A DNA stretch of 64,000 nt, taken from assembly GCF_003667825.1 (NCBI RefSeq), contig NZ_CP033043.1, positions 4,032,001-4,096,000 on the forward strand, in the 5' to 3' direction. This DNA is from Metabacillus litoralis. GTDB lineage: Bacteria; Bacillota; Bacilli; Bacillales; Bacillaceae. This document shows, one piece after another, positions 55,276 through 64,000 of this stretch. How positions within the stretch are numbered: the stretch's first letter is position 1; each line of letters begins with the position of its first letter. Position numbers and translations under genes: made by a program. The notes below the pieces were generated by a model, which was not told the origin of the DNA, did no database searches, and saw only the letters and a program-made list of their open reading frames with translations.

Positions 55276-57321
55276 TTATTTTGAGTAAGCTTTAATAAGG
55301 TTGAACATATCTTCCTTACTATCAAGTTCAATCATCTTTTGAACAACATCATCCATTTCAGCCAGTTTAATGAGTTGTAAGAGAGCGTTTAAATGCTGCT
55401 TCTTATCAACGGCTGCAATCACAACCACAAGATGTAATTTGCCATTTTCAGTTTGTATCCCATCTTTGATTTTTAATAAGCTCATCCCTACTGAATTTGC
55501 CCCTTCTTCTGGCTTTGCATGTGGAATGGCAATATTCATTCTTAATGAAATATGTGGTAAAAGAGTTGGATACCTTTCTTTCATAGTCGTGATATATGTT
55601 TCTTGGATTGCCCCATTTTGTAGTAAAGGCTGCGATGCGATTTCAATTGCTTCTTCCCAACTATTCACAGATTGTTTGGTAACCATCATCTCTGGTGTAA
55701 TGAAGTCTGATAAAATATAATCTTTTTTTACTTTCACTTCTTTTGTTAATTGTAGAGAGAAGTAGTCTTGAAGTGCTTTTTCTAAAGACTGCTTTTCTTC
55801 TATTTTTGCGTATTTCTCAACGATCGAAATAATTTGATCTATGTTCACTACAGACGTATTTAACCCGAATACCCCTTGCATAACACGTTGACGTAATTGA
55901 GTTTTTTCAAATTCAGAAATAAACTGATTTACAATAAACAAATGTTTATTTGTCTGCAAGGGAACAGGTGAAAAGACAAGATCAAACTCTAAATCCAACT
56001 GTTCAAATTCACGTATAGAGAATGCTTGATAAAAGTAAAACTCTGGAAACAAGTCTCTTAATGTATGTTCCATTAATTGTGATATCGAAACCCCATTTGG
56101 ACATACAACTATTGCCTTTTTCTTTACCGGAATTGTTTCCCCACTATTAAGTAAATGACCACCAATTAAGATTGTTATATACATAATTTCACTTTCTGGA
56201 ATATCACAGTCTATATACTCACGAAAGGGTCTGATTGCATCTTTTACAATATAATGAATAGCATCAAACTCATCACTCACTTTTTCTAGCATTGCATAGT
56301 TGGTTGTAAGTTGATATTTGATCCGGTAGTATGCAGGCTTCATATGCATGATTAGCCTGTTAAGCAAAGCTTCTCTATTCTTTAATGTAATAGCTGCTTT
56401 ATATTCAAAAAGCTCTAAACTATCTTCTAACGATTTTCTCAACTGTGGCAATTCTCGATCAGTCAAAAATTGAGTTGAAAATACATTTGATGTTAAAAGT
56501 TGCAGTGTTATAAACATTCTTTCTTGTTTAGGAATTGCTGGGCTGTCTTGAATAAGTATTTGTGCAGCTTCATATTCCTTTGTGTCAGAAAGTGCCTCGT
56601 GGTCAATATGATAGGCATCTGAAATAATCTGACCCTTTTTTATTCTCTTTAATAGAACTGCAATAATATATGGTAGAAGCTTTATTCGCTCATCAATGAA
56701 TTTAAGGTGCAAAAGCCTTTCCACTTCTTCTATTTTTGTTTTAAGGTGACGAATTTCACGACTTGATATTTCCCCAAATTGCTGAATATAAAGTTCTCCC
56801 TTATAAATATCAAACACATCTCTTAATGTACCAATCAACAACTTGCGTTTATCCCATTCATTTCCAATTATGTCATAACCATATTTTCTTGAATAAACAA
56901 TCTCTAATTGATAGTCATTGACGAACCTTTGAGCTGCCTTAATATCTCTAAGCGCTGTGTTTTTACTAACTTCTAGTGCAATTGAAAAATGAATTAATGA
57001 TAATTCTTCTTCACTGCTTAGTAGCATCAAAATAATTAATTGAACTCTTTCTTTTTCAGAAGGAATATACCTAGCAGAAGTAGTATCCTCTTCTTCTTCA
57101 GTAAACAGATCAAACAATAATGGGCTAACAATAAACCTACCGCCATTTGTCCTTTTAATTACCGGATAATTATTTTGCTCTAACCAATCATTTATTTTGC
57201 TGAAGCTGTAACTTATTTGTCTGCGGGTTAAATTCAACCGGTTTTCTAATTCAGTATTTGTAACTTCCGGATTACTCAACACAGCTTTTAATAGTAGGTT
57301 GCTTCTTTCGTCTAAATACAT
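55276..57321 (-). CDS. PRD-containing transcription activator with EIIB- and EIIA-like domains
   Basis: 681 residues. Helix-turn-helix at the N-terminus (VTNTELENRLNLTRRQISYS), a second HTH region near 90-150, two PRD domains (about 195-290 and 305-405; His residues in VSDEFDAIHYIV), a Gat-type EIIB-like domain (KKAIVVCPNGVSISQLMEHT) and a C-terminal EIIA domain (phosphorylatable His in MNIAIPHAKPEEG near 605). This is the MtlR/LicR architecture: activity is set by PTS phosphorylation. It is the first gene of the PTS operon and likely controls it. A perfect cre lies upstream. Confidence 0.9.
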   Translation of the reverse strand: MYLDERSNLLLKAVLSNPEVTNTELENRLNLTRRQISYSFSKINDWLEQNNYPVIKRTNGGRFIVSPLLFDLFTEEEEDTTSARYIPSEKERVQLIILMLLSSEEELSLIHFSIALEVSKNTALRDIKAAQRFVNDYQLEIVYSRKYGYDIIGNEWDKRKLLIGTLRDVFDIYKGELYIQQFGEISSREIRHLKTKIEEVERLLHLKFIDERIKLLPYIIAVLLKRIKKGQIISDAYHIDHEALSDTKEYEAAQILIQDSPAIPKQERMFITLQLLTSNVFSTQFLTDRELPQLRKSLEDSLELFEYKAAITLKNREALLNRLIMHMKPAYYRIKYQLTTNYAMLEKVSDEFDAIHYIVKDAIRPFREYIDCDIPESEIMYITILIGGHLLNSGETIPVKKKAIVVCPNGVSISQLMEHTLRDLFPEFYFYQAFSIREFEQLDLEFDLVFSPVPLQTNKHLFIVNQFISEFEKTQLRQRVMQGVFGLNTSVVNIDQIISIVEKYAKIEEKQSLEKALQDYFSLQLTKEVKVKKDYILSDFITPEMMVTKQSVNSWEEAIEIASQPLLQNGAIQETYITTMKERYPTLLPHISLRMNIAIPHAKPEEGANSVGMSLLKIKDGIQTENGKLHLVVVIAAVDKKQHLNALLQLIKLAEMDDVVQKMIELDSKEDMFNLIKAYSK

Positions 57322-57373
57322 AAGCTGTCACCTCTCTTGCTCATAAATTATTTTATCAGCTAAGTTGGCCTTA

Positions 57374-57389
57374 TTGAATTCGCTTTCAT
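57374..57389 (-). promoter_or_regulatory. CcpA site (cre) upstream of the PTS operon
   Basis: On the minus strand ATGAAAGCGAATTCAA satisfies WTGNAANCGNWNNCAW at every position. It is 53 bp upstream of the regulator start codon. Confidence 0.72.
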
Positions 57390-57672
57390 ACTCAATCTCT
57401 GTTTAAAGATTGTTCAACTTGATGATTATGTATTTAAAGTATGTCCACTAATAGGGAATCTTTTGTGTTTATTAATGAAAAAACCCATAGAGATATTTCC
57501 CCTTGTATGAGGGATTAATATTCTTTTACTCTATCTTTCAGAGTGAAAGATGAGTTTATAGTTTACTATTGGAGAATAAATCAAGAGCTTTTCTCTTATG
57601 TTTCAGCTTGAAAAAGTGAAGCGAGTATTTTCCGCCTACATTGAACTAGATATATCACCTTATGATTTGTGT
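57390..57672. other. Intergenic region upstream of the PTS regulator
   Basis: A/T-rich, holding the presumed minus-strand promoter (a TTGAAC near 57415 is the best -35). The plus-strand frame at 57598 has no ribosome binding site. Nothing else is supported. Confidence 0.4.
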
Positions 57673-57722
57673 AAAAAAATAGCAGTGGTTACCTATAACT
57701 GGGTAACTACTGCTATTTTTAA
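57673..57722. terminator. Strong bidirectional terminator
   Basis: AATAGCAGT-GTTACC / GGTAAC-ACTGCTATT stem of about 16 bp with a short loop and T/A runs on both sides. On the minus strand it ends the TolB-like gene. Confidence 0.88.
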
Positions 57723-57724
57723 GC

Positions 57725-58603
57725 TTAATGTAGTTCATATCTTACAAACGCCAACTGCTTACTATCTGGAGACCACGAATTCACATTGATCGTACCCTGA
57801 CCGCCAAACAGCTTTATCAACAAACTTGACTCTCCACCTGTACTTGACATGATTCTTAACTCAACATCCTTATTAGGAGGATGGTCTCCAGGTTCCACAT
57901 CTCCTTTTTTATAGGCAAGATAAACTACCTTCTCTCCATCAGGAGAAACATGTGGAAACCAATTATTGCTTTCTTCAAATGTTACTCTCGTTTGTTCACT
58001 ACCATCTGCATTCATACGCCATATTTGCATCAAACCGGATCGTGTGGAATTAAACCAAATATGCTTTCCATCTGGTGAGTATTCAGGACCATCATCTAAA
58101 CCAGGCAAATCTGTTAGCTGTTTTTCCTCTCCACCATTAGCAGGAATCGTATAAATGTCGTATTGGCCATTTCTTTCCGCACAATAGGCTAATGTCTTGC
58201 CATCAGGTGACCAGCCATGAAGATAAGACGGTGCCATTGGCGTTATGAGAGTTGGAATGCCACCTTTTGTAGGAAGGATGTATATACGTGATTGATGATC
58301 CAGGGCAGTGTGGTGGCTGATAGCAATCTGAGATTCATCAGGAGATAAGACATGATCGTTGTTACAGGAGGTTGCAAAGCCTGTTTCTATTAGGCCGTTT
58401 TCATGAGTATTTATATCAAAGGAGTAAAGATGACCATCACTGTTATAAATCAGCTTTCCATCACGGGTCCAATTTGGTGCTTCAATTACCTTATGAAAGG
58501 ATGCTAGTGTCTTCCTTTCACCAGTTTCAATATTGATTATTTCCAGGAAACTTTTCGTTTTTTTCCCTTTGGGTAAACTATATTGTTCATTAGATTGGTC
58601 CAT
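57725..58603 (-). CDS. TolB-like beta-propeller protein
   Basis: 292 residues, no signal peptide. Repeated blade motifs of the WD40-like TolB type are seen: [70 protein letters not shown] and [17 protein letters not shown], then [16 protein letters not shown], giving about six blades. Such cytoplasmic propellers often bind proteins or small ligands; the specific role is unknown. Followed by a strong terminator. Confidence 0.87.
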   Translation of the reverse strand: MDQSNEQYSLPKGKKTKSFLEIINIETGERKTLASFHKVIEAPNWTRDGKLIYNSDGHLYSFDINTHENGLIETGFATSCNNDHVLSPDESQIAISHHTALDHQSRIYILPTKGGIPTLITPMAPSYLHGWSPDGKTLAYCAERNGQYDIYTIPANGGEEKQLTDLPGLDDGPEYSPDGKHIWFNSTRSGLMQIWRMNADGSEQTRVTFEESNNWFPHVSPDGEKVVYLAYKKGDVEPGDHPPNKDVELRIMSSTGGESSLLIKLFGGQGTINVNSWSPDSKQLAFVRYELH

Positions 58604-58664
58604 GTGGTTTCTCCTAACTACTTGGATTTTTGCCCTTATATATCTTATTGGATTAGATGAGTTC

Positions 58665-59603
58665 CTATAACTGTTCTACTACAAACTTTTTCTCCTTCTG
58701 TACAAGTTCTAACTCTTCCGTTTTTTTCTTTACTTGATCTTCTAATTTATCCAGAACTTCTGTCACTTTATCATACTGCTCCCTTGTTTCATCCAAAGCA
58801 TCATTAATTTTTCCCTGCACCATAAAGTCTACGATGAATCCATCAAAAAAGAAGTCAGCAAACATCAATAAACTTGAAATATCAACTTCGAGCTTTGCTT
58901 CCTCTTGTACATCTAATAATTCTTTTTGAAACTTCCGCATATGTGTTTGAGCATCGTGAAGATAGTCCTCTGCATCATTAATATGCTGATGTTTCACAAA
59001 ACCAGAAATTGTTCCACCACCCAGCATATCCGCTGTTCCCCAATTACTAGCTTTTTCAAGAGAATTTTCTGCATCCATCAGCGATTCCTTCACAAGTTCA
59101 CCAGCAGTAATCGCTTCATTTAACTCATCAATATAAGCTCTAAGACTTCCTTCCTGTTCACTCAGCTCCAAAACCTTATCAGCATGTGCTGAATCGCTGC
59201 TCTTTATTAAAGTTTCTTTTTGTAATAAAAGTTTCTGGTAATCATTCTCCACATTTGATAGAGGGTGTAGCTTATTCCTTATTTCATTGATTGACTCATC
59301 AATATCCGATTTAATTTTTAATACTTCATCTAGCCTATGTTTTGTACCTAGTAGCTCCTTGTTTTCCTTAGAAAGTTTCTCATCCTTTGTACCAGATAAT
59401 GTTGCAAATAAGTTTGTTAAACTCATTCGTTCTAGCTTATTAACATCTTCTTGGTCAGATTTTAATTGATTGTTTAATTGAGAGATTTTCCCTTCTACTG
59501 CTTCTAATTCATTTTGAAAATCCTCAATCTGGATTTTATATTTTTGTTTTTTCCTAAGGTCACCTTTGATCTTGATTAGTTGCTCATTTATATCAGAGAA
59601 CAT
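58665..59603 (-). CDS. Long coiled-coil protein of unknown function
   Basis: About 312 residues. Two coiled-coil stretches (about 5-160 and 250-312, rich in Glu, Lys, Leu; for example [20 protein letters not shown]) flank a less charged central part with [20 protein letters not shown] and [20 protein letters not shown]. The central GGG...FF segment looks structured and may sit near membranes or partners. The ATG at 59603 is preferred because GGGGG lies seven bases upstream. I do not recognise a named family. Confidence 0.75.
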   Translation of the reverse strand: MFSDINEQLIKIKGDLRKKQKYKIQIEDFQNELEAVEGKISQLNNQLKSDQEDVNKLERMSLTNLFATLSGTKDEKLSKENKELLGTKHRLDEVLKIKSDIDESINEIRNKLHPLSNVENDYQKLLLQKETLIKSSDSAHADKVLELSEQEGSLRAYIDELNEAITAGELVKESLMDAENSLEKASNWGTADMLGGGTISGFVKHQHINDAEDYLHDAQTHMRKFQKELLDVQEEAKLEVDISSLLMFADFFFDGFIVDFMVQGKINDALDETREQYDKVTEVLDKLEDQVKKKTEELELVQKEKKFVVEQL

Positions 59604-59849
59604 GTTCATTCCCCCAGTTTTCTCTGTTTCTATTTCATACGTAAAAAATGGAAAAAGGTTTCAATAGAATATAGACTAGTATCAATTGTTACTTTCAAAT
59701 GAGAAAAGGTGATTATACTTTATTCTAATAATGGAAATAATGCTTAATGGCTAGCTACAGCATGTCTTTACAACTAGTTAAAATATAGGTGAATTAAAAT
59801 ACTATTAATTTGTAAATACACTTTTAAATAAATTATCAATCTGTTACCC
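59604..59849. other. Intergenic region upstream of ahpC
   Basis: Very A/T-rich, separating divergent genes. No ORF with a ribosome binding site is seen. A PerR box would be expected for ahpCF, but I could not find a convincing TTATAATNATTATAA match here or up to the ahpC start. Confidence 0.4.
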
Positions 59850-59878
59850 TTGACGTATAATGAATTTTATTTGATAAT
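59850..59878 (+). promoter_or_regulatory. ahpCF promoter
   Basis: TTGACG at 59850 and GATAAT at 59873 with a 17-bp spacer, about 70 bp upstream of the ahpC ATG. Confidence 0.6.
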
Positions 59879-59953
59879 TTATTTAAAATTAGAGAGATTA
59901 TAGATAGTATATTTAAGTTATCTATTATCTCAACTACATAGGAGGAAAATAAT

Positions 59954-60517
59954 ATGTCATTAATTGGTACTGAAGTAAAACCTTTCGCAGCAAAAGCATT
60001 CAAAGATGGCGAGTTCATCGATGTAACAAACGAAGATTTAAAAGGTCAATGGAGCATCTTCTGCTTCTACCCAGCAGATTTCACATTCGTATGCCCAACT
60101 GAGCTTGAAGATCTACAAAACGAATATGATAACTTAAAAGCACTTGGTGTTGAAGTATACTCTGTATCTACTGATACTCACTTCACTCACAAAGGCTGGC
60201 ATGACAGCTCAGAAAAAATCGGTAAAATCAAATATGCGATGATCGGTGATCCATCTCAAGTAATCTCTCGTGGATTCGAAGTATTAAACGAAGAAGAAGG
60301 TCTTGCTGATCGTGGTACTTTTATCATTGATCCAGATGGCGTAATCCAAACTGTTGAAATCAATGCAGGTGGAATTGGTCGTGACGCAAGCACGTTAATC
60401 AACAAAGTAAAAGCTGCACAATATGTTCGTAACAACCCAGGCGAAGTTTGCCCAGCGAAATGGCAAGAAGGTTCTGAAACACTTAAGCCAAGTCTTGACC
60501 TTGTTGGAAAGCTGTAA
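59954..60517 (+). CDS. ahpC: Alkyl hydroperoxide reductase subunit C (2-Cys peroxiredoxin)
   Basis: 187 residues. The peroxidatic Cys47 is in [13 protein letters not shown] and the resolving Cys near 166 is in [15 protein letters not shown]. It reduces hydrogen peroxide and organic hydroperoxides and is recycled by AhpF. TAGGAGG lies upstream of the ATG. Codon use is strongly biased (AAA, GAA, GTA, CGT), in keeping with high expression. Twelve bp separate it from ahpF in one operon. Confidence 0.97.
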   Translation: MSLIGTEVKPFAAKAFKDGEFIDVTNEDLKGQWSIFCFYPADFTFVCPTELEDLQNEYDNLKALGVEVYSVSTDTHFTHKGWHDSSEKIGKIKYAMIGDPSQVISRGFEVLNEEEGLADRGTFIIDPDGVIQTVEINAGGIGRDASTLINKVKAAQYVRNNPGEVCPAKWQEGSETLKPSLDLVGKL

Positions 60518-60529
60518 GGAGTGCAATAA

Positions 60530-62059
60530 ATGGTACTTGATGCAGAGATTAAAGCACAGTTAGAGCAATATCTTCAACTACTAGAAAGTGATATTGTGCT
60601 AAAAGTTAGTGCTGGTGATGATAATGTTTCAAGTGACATGATGGAGCTAGTGAATGAGCTAGCTTCCATGTCATCTAAAATTACTGTTGAAAAAGCTGAT
60701 TTACCAAGAACGCCAAGCTTTAGTGTGAATCGTGTTGGTGAAGATACTGGTGTTACTTTCGCTGGTATTCCTTTAGGACATGAATTCACTTCTTTAGTGT
60801 TGGCTCTTTTACAGGTTAGTGGAAGAGCGCCTAAGGTTGATCAAAGCGTGATTGACCAAATTAAAGGCATTACTGGTGAACATCACTTTGAAACATACGT
60901 AAGCTTAAGCTGTCACAACTGTCCTGATGTTGTACAAGCTCTAAATATCATGAGTGTTTTAAATCCTAATATCACTCACACAATGATTGATGGTGCAGTT
61001 TACAAGGAAGAAGTTGAACGTAAAAACGTTATGGCTGTTCCTGCCGTTTACCTAAACGCAGAATTCTTAAGCGGCGGTCGTATGACGATTGAGGAGATTC
61101 TTGCTAAGATCGGTACAGGCCCTGATGCTTCCGAGTTTGAAAACAAAGAACCTTATGATGTTTTAGTTGTTGGAGGCGGCCCTGCTGGTTCAAGTGCGGC
61201 AATCTACGCAGCTCGTAAAGGTATTCGTACAGGTATCGTTGCGGAGCGCTTTGGCGGCCAGGTTCTTGATACAATGAGCATTGAGAACTTTATTAGTGTA
61301 AAAAGCACTGAAGGTCCTAAGCTAGCGGCAAGTCTTGAAGAGCATGTTAAAGAGTATGGTGTTGATATCATGAATCTTCAACGCGCTAAAAGCATTGAAA
61401 AGAAAGATCTTTTCGAGCTTGAGCTTGAAAATGGCGCTATTCTAAAAAGTAAAAGTGTGATTGTATCAACAGGTGCACGCTGGCGTAATGTAGGCGTACC
61501 TGGTGAGCAAGAATTTAAAAACAAAGGTGTAGCTTATTGCCCTCACTGTGATGGTCCATTGTTTGAAGGAAAACATGTAGCTGTTATTGGCGGTGGTAAT
61601 TCTGGTATCGAGGCAGCAATTGACTTAGCAGGTATTGTTAAGCATGTTACTGTACTAGAGTTTAATCCAGAACTAAAGGCTGACGAGGTGCTACAAAATC
61701 GCCTGAACAGTCTTCCAAACGTAACAGTACTGAAAAATGTTCAAACGAAGGAAATCACTGGTACAGATAGTGTTAATGGTATTACATATATTGAACGTGA
61801 TACCAATGAAGAAAAGCACGTTGAATTACAAGGTGTATTCGTTCAAATCGGTCTTGTTCCAAACACTGACTGGTTAGACGGAGTCGTTGAACGTAATCGC
61901 ATGGGTGAGATCATCGTTAATAAGCATGGCGAAACAACCGTTCCTGGTTTGTTTGCTGCTGGAGATTGTACGGATAGTGCGTATAATCAGATCATTATCT
62001 CAATGGGATCTGGAGCTACTGCAGCTTTAGGTGCATTTGATTATTTGATTAGAAATTAA
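60530..62059 (+). CDS. ahpF: Alkyl hydroperoxide reductase subunit F
   Basis: 509 residues. The N-terminal tandem thioredoxin folds carry the CHNC pair in SLSCHNCPDVVQ near 128. The thioredoxin-reductase-like part has the FAD site VVGGGPAGSSAAIYAARKG near 216, the active CPHC in AYCPHCDGPLF near 340 and the NADH site VIGGGNSGIEAAIDLAGI. The C-terminal FAD contact is FAAGDCTDSAYNQII. It transfers electrons from NADH to AhpC. AAGGAG precedes the ATG, and the operon ends at a strong terminator. Confidence 0.97.
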   Translation: MVLDAEIKAQLEQYLQLLESDIVLKVSAGDDNVSSDMMELVNELASMSSKITVEKADLPRTPSFSVNRVGEDTGVTFAGIPLGHEFTSLVLALLQVSGRAPKVDQSVIDQIKGITGEHHFETYVSLSCHNCPDVVQALNIMSVLNPNITHTMIDGAVYKEEVERKNVMAVPAVYLNAEFLSGGRMTIEEILAKIGTGPDASEFENKEPYDVLVVGGGPAGSSAAIYAARKGIRTGIVAERFGGQVLDTMSIENFISVKSTEGPKLAASLEEHVKEYGVDIMNLQRAKSIEKKDLFELELENGAILKSKSVIVSTGARWRNVGVPGEQEFKNKGVAYCPHCDGPLFEGKHVAVIGGGNSGIEAAIDLAGIVKHVTVLEFNPELKADEVLQNRLNSLPNVTVLKNVQTKEITGTDSVNGITYIERDTNEEKHVELQGVFVQIGLVPNTDWLDGVVERNRMGEIIVNKHGETTVPGLFAAGDCTDSAYNQIIISMGSGATAALGAFDYLIRN

Positions 62060-62062
62060 TTC

Positions 62063-62106
62063 AAGTCGCTTTGCATATATTCATCATGCAAAGCGACTTT
62101 TTTTAA
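62063..62106 (+). terminator. Terminator of ahpCF
   Basis: AAGTCGCTTTGCAT / ATGCAAAGCGACTT, a perfect 14-bp stem with a nine-base loop and seven T residues. Confidence 0.93.
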
Positions 62107-62172
62107 CAAAAAACCCTCTAAGAGATCATAAGTATATAAAAAATTAATTTGTGTCGTGGAGGTATAGAAATT

Positions 62173-62536
62173 GATAGGCGGAGAAATTCCGGTTAAGGTA
62201 TATCATTGGTACTTAAGAAGCCGATATAAGCGAATTTATTCCGGTAAAATTCTCTATATATGGCTAAATCTAAAGTTTTGGTTCATATAAACGGAAAAAT
62301 TCCCCTTATTTCGTAGGGAATGTTAGTATTCCTCAATTTAAGCGTAATTTTTACGTTTATTTTTTTCAAATTTAGTAAAAAACACAACTATGTGTTCAAG
62401 ATCATGTAAAAAATGCTTGGAGACACAATGTTCCAAGCATTTTCGCTAATCAAATGATCAGTTAATTTAAGTGCGAATAACCCGTGATTTCTAATTTATC
62501 CAAAACCGAACCCCGTTAAATTGTTAAAGAGGGGCT
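62173..62536 (-). repeat. Dispersed 3'-flank repeat, copy B
   Basis: On the minus strand it begins nine bases after the stop codon of the GIY-YIG gene and repeats the block order of copy A: GCCCCT, GGGGTTCGGTTTTGG, the hairpin at 62443-62411 (identical stem and loop), then AAACGTAAAAATTACG, GGGGAATTTTTCCG, CCGGAATAAATTCGC, ATATCGGC and CCGGAATTTCTCC. It differs mainly by small indels and substitutions. Confidence 0.8.
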
Positions 62537-62544
62537 TTTTGTTT

Positions 62545-62901
62545 TTAGCGATAGAAAACTTTATCTACGTTATACTTCGCCTTAAGTTCATTAATAATAT
62601 AGGTTTCATATATTTCTCTATGTACTGGGTCTTCGACCAAACAAACACTAATCTTCGTTACTTCTTCTCTATGTGATTTAATAGGAGAAACATTATCTTC
62701 GAAATGTTTTTTAATTCTTTGTCGTAACTTCCTAGCTTTTCCTACGAATAATAATTCCTTATCATCGTTGTAAAACATAAAAATTCCACCTTTATCTCTG
62801 GTAATAAGGTGAAAATCAGTAAATCCATAAATATTACTTAACTCTGGATTTTCCTGTTTCGTAATTGTAACATCAGGTGTTGGAATCGATATTTTGATCA
62901 C
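62545..62901 (-). CDS. Small GIY-YIG-like nuclease-domain protein
   Basis: 118 residues from a GTG start with AGGAGG eight bases upstream. The core GIFMFYNDDKELLFVGKARK (a diverged GIY-YIG pair, IFM and FVG) followed by LRQRIKKHFEDN and ending with EIYETYIINELKAKYN resembles the N-terminal domain of UvrC and small GIY-YIG proteins. The Arg in the helix and the Glu of the C-terminal part are present, but the Tyr residues of the first motif are replaced, so catalysis is uncertain. The dispersed repeat copy B follows its stop. Confidence 0.78.
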   Translation of the reverse strand: MIKISIPTPDVTITKQENPELSNIYGFTDFHLITRDKGGIFMFYNDDKELLFVGKARKLRQRIKKHFEDNVSPIKSHREEVTKISVCLVEDPVHREIYETYIINELKAKYNVDKVFYR

Positions 62902-62989
62902 TTACATGACCTCCTTTTCTATATCCTTAAATCCTACCATTATTTTAACACCATTGTTCATAATTTATTTCAAATCATGCTATTTTCTG

Positions 62990-63331
62990 TTAATCATTCA
63001 TAATCAAGCCCGGATCATTTTTAATATAAGCATCTCTTCGTTTAAAATAGCGCTTTTTTTGAACAATTTTTGCCAGTGTAATCATAATGACAGAAACAAA
63101 CAGTGGTACAAATGCATACCACCCTGAAAAAAATATGAGAAAAAGATGAAAGATAGAAAGTAAGAATAATACCGAAATTAACATTAGAAACATCACATTA
63201 AAGGCTTGTAGTTCACGAATTCTCGTCCTTGCCTTTCTTTCCACTGTATTTTTTTTCAAATTCACTAGATAGTTCATTTCAATAAGAGTAGTGGAGAAAG
63301 GTTCCACAAACCACTTTAAGATTTTATTCAT
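62990..63331 (-). CDS. Small two-helix membrane protein
   Basis: 113 residues. A basic, amphipathic N-terminal part (about 1-42) is followed by two adjacent membrane helices (about 45-68 and 72-92: NVMFLMLISVLFLLSIFHLF, then WYAFVPLFVSVIMITLA) and a strongly basic tail (VQKKRYFKRRDAYIK). GGGGAG lies upstream of the ATG. Family and function are unknown. Confidence 0.68.
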   Translation of the reverse strand: MNKILKWFVEPFSTTLIEMNYLVNLKKNTVERKARTRIRELQAFNVMFLMLISVLFLLSIFHLFLIFFSGWYAFVPLFVSVIMITLAKIVQKKRYFKRRDAYIKNDPGLIMND

Positions 63332-63566
63332 TTGCTATCTCCCCTAAATCTGTTATAAGATCTCTCCTTACTTCTATTGAAAATGGACTTATTAAAAATA
63401 TAGAGATTACTTAGTTCAATTGTCAGACTTGAATAACAGTCATTATAGACTCCCCAACGAAAAGAGTCTATGGTTGATCATCATAGAATTATGATTGGGC
63501 AGTGCAAGAAAAGATGTCTGGGAACGGAAATCAACAGCCTCTTTTCACCTCAAGCCAAAATAAAAA

Positions 63567-63609
63567 GACTGTAGACAAGCTCGTTTATTATCGAGTTTAT
63601 CTACAGTCT
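63567..63609 (-). terminator. Terminator of the LamG-like protein gene
   Basis: GACTGTAGA / TCTACAGTC outer stem with an inner CTCG/CGAG stem. On the minus strand it is followed by TTTTTATTTTGG. Confidence 0.82.
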
Positions 63610-63627
63610 CCTTTTACTTTTCCGCTT

Positions 63628-64000
63628 CTATTCAGTTACTACCCCATCCGGATTTTGATAAAGTGATTGTACCTCATCCGCTGTAATAGCCAATCCATCA
63701 TAAACTCGAACTTCATCCATGAGCCCTTTAAAAGGAGTATCCCAATAGTTAACACCTAAACCAAATACTGCGTCTATTGAATTAAATACATTTGGGAAAT
63801 TTCCTCCGGAGAATTTTGCTTCTCCATTGATATAAAGTACAGCATTTCCTTCATTAACAGTAAAAGCAAGGTGACTCCACTTGCCTACTGGAATGGTTGT
63901 ATCTGTTGGGGCATCATACCATTGATCACCGTTGTGTGCCCAAACCATTGTATTACCCCAACTTGTTTTTGGAACAACACTAATCCAATTATTTGATGTT
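63628..64000 (-). CDS. C-terminal LamG/concanavalin A-like domain of a larger protein (partial)
   Basis: The frame is open to the window edge, so only the last 123 or so residues are seen. Motifs TIPVGKWSHLAFTVNEGNAV, then LYINGEAKFSGG and GLMDEVRVYDGLAITADEV are typical strands of LamG-type laminin-G/concanavalin A-like domains. Such domains are often attached to secreted glycoside hydrolases (for example GH43 arabinanases) or surface proteins. Which catalytic domain, if any, precedes it cannot be told. A strong terminator follows. Confidence 0.8.
   Translation of the reverse strand, partial: TSNNWISVVPKTSWGNTMVWAHNGDQWYDAPTDTTIPVGKWSHLAFTVNEGNAVLYINGEAKFSGGNFPNVFNSIDAVFGLGVNYWDTPFKGLMDEVRVYDGLAITADEVQSLYQNPDGVVTE

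Noticed and set aside
59604..59953. PerR box for ahpCF
   Set aside because: Expected from knowledge of Bacillus, but the best matches fall below 10 of the 14 defined positions.
62894..63127. Plus-strand 77-codon frame
   Set aside because: It overlaps the minus-strand membrane protein gene antisense and has no ribosome binding site.

Overview
The window reads as chromosomal DNA of a low-GC, Gram-positive, spore-former-type Bacillaceae (Bacillus/Metabacillus-like). The reasons are AT-rich composition, AGGAGG-type ribosome binding sites with frequent TTG/GTG starts, and recognisable Bacillus modules (treP-treA-treR, bceRSAB, bmrCD, ldh-lctP, ahpCF, a YusV-type siderophore ATPase) with matching operator types (TreR, Rex, Fur, CcpA). 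No rRNA, tRNA, CRISPR, transposase or phage genes were seen.

Layout. 1-3 kb: uroporphyrinogen-III synthase-like fragment, purU, and a two-gene threonine/serine exporter, all on the minus strand. 3-5.5 kb: a five-copy 52-bp hairpin repeat and a PhoD-like phosphatase gene flanked by a second short repeat. 5.6-11.2 kb: EamA transporter, adenine deaminase with its own promoter and leader terminator, a helical-repeat-like protein and a lipoprotein. 11.3-15.6 kb: trehalose operon with two TreR operators. 15.6-20.9 kb: pepT, iadA, GNAT, UMF1-type MFS, DUF421. 20.9-25.3 kb (minus): BmrCD-type heterodimeric multidrug ABC exporter. Its long leader holds a 23-codon leader ORF and two terminators, and a 31-aa cationic peptide gene with a sequestered ribosome binding site closes the operon. 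25.4-27.6 kb (minus): an actin-type partition cassette (ParM-like plus ribbon-helix-helix ParR-like) downstream of a 12-copy NGTANAC array that looks like a centromere. 27.7-33.3 kb: SDR, Fur-box-flanked ferredoxin reductase and siderophore ATPase, methyltransferase, Dabb protein, old yellow enzyme.

33.4-38.5 kb: Bce-type antimicrobial-peptide sensing and detoxification module. 39-43.2 kb: GH43 and GH10 xylan enzymes that share XylR-like palindromes, separated by small membrane proteins. 43.6-47.1 kb: a large secreted YfkN-like nucleotidase. 47.1-49.8 kb: lactate permease and dehydrogenase under a perfect Rex box. 49.9-57.4 kb (minus): a galactitol-type PTS operon with a PRD regulator, two EIIBs, EIIA, EIIC, a dehydrogenase, a tiny membrane protein, its own HPr and a HAD phosphatase, preceded by a perfect cre. 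57.7-64 kb: TolB-like propeller, coiled-coil protein, ahpCF, GIY-YIG protein, a small membrane protein and the 3' end of a LamG-like protein.

Most noteworthy are the chromosomal ParM/ParR cassette with its phased repeat array, the bmrCD leader plus the gated cationic peptide, the self-contained PTS with its own HPr, and a 340-365 bp dispersed element. That element occurs twice in opposite orientation, each time starting less than 10 bp after the stop codon of the upstream gene.
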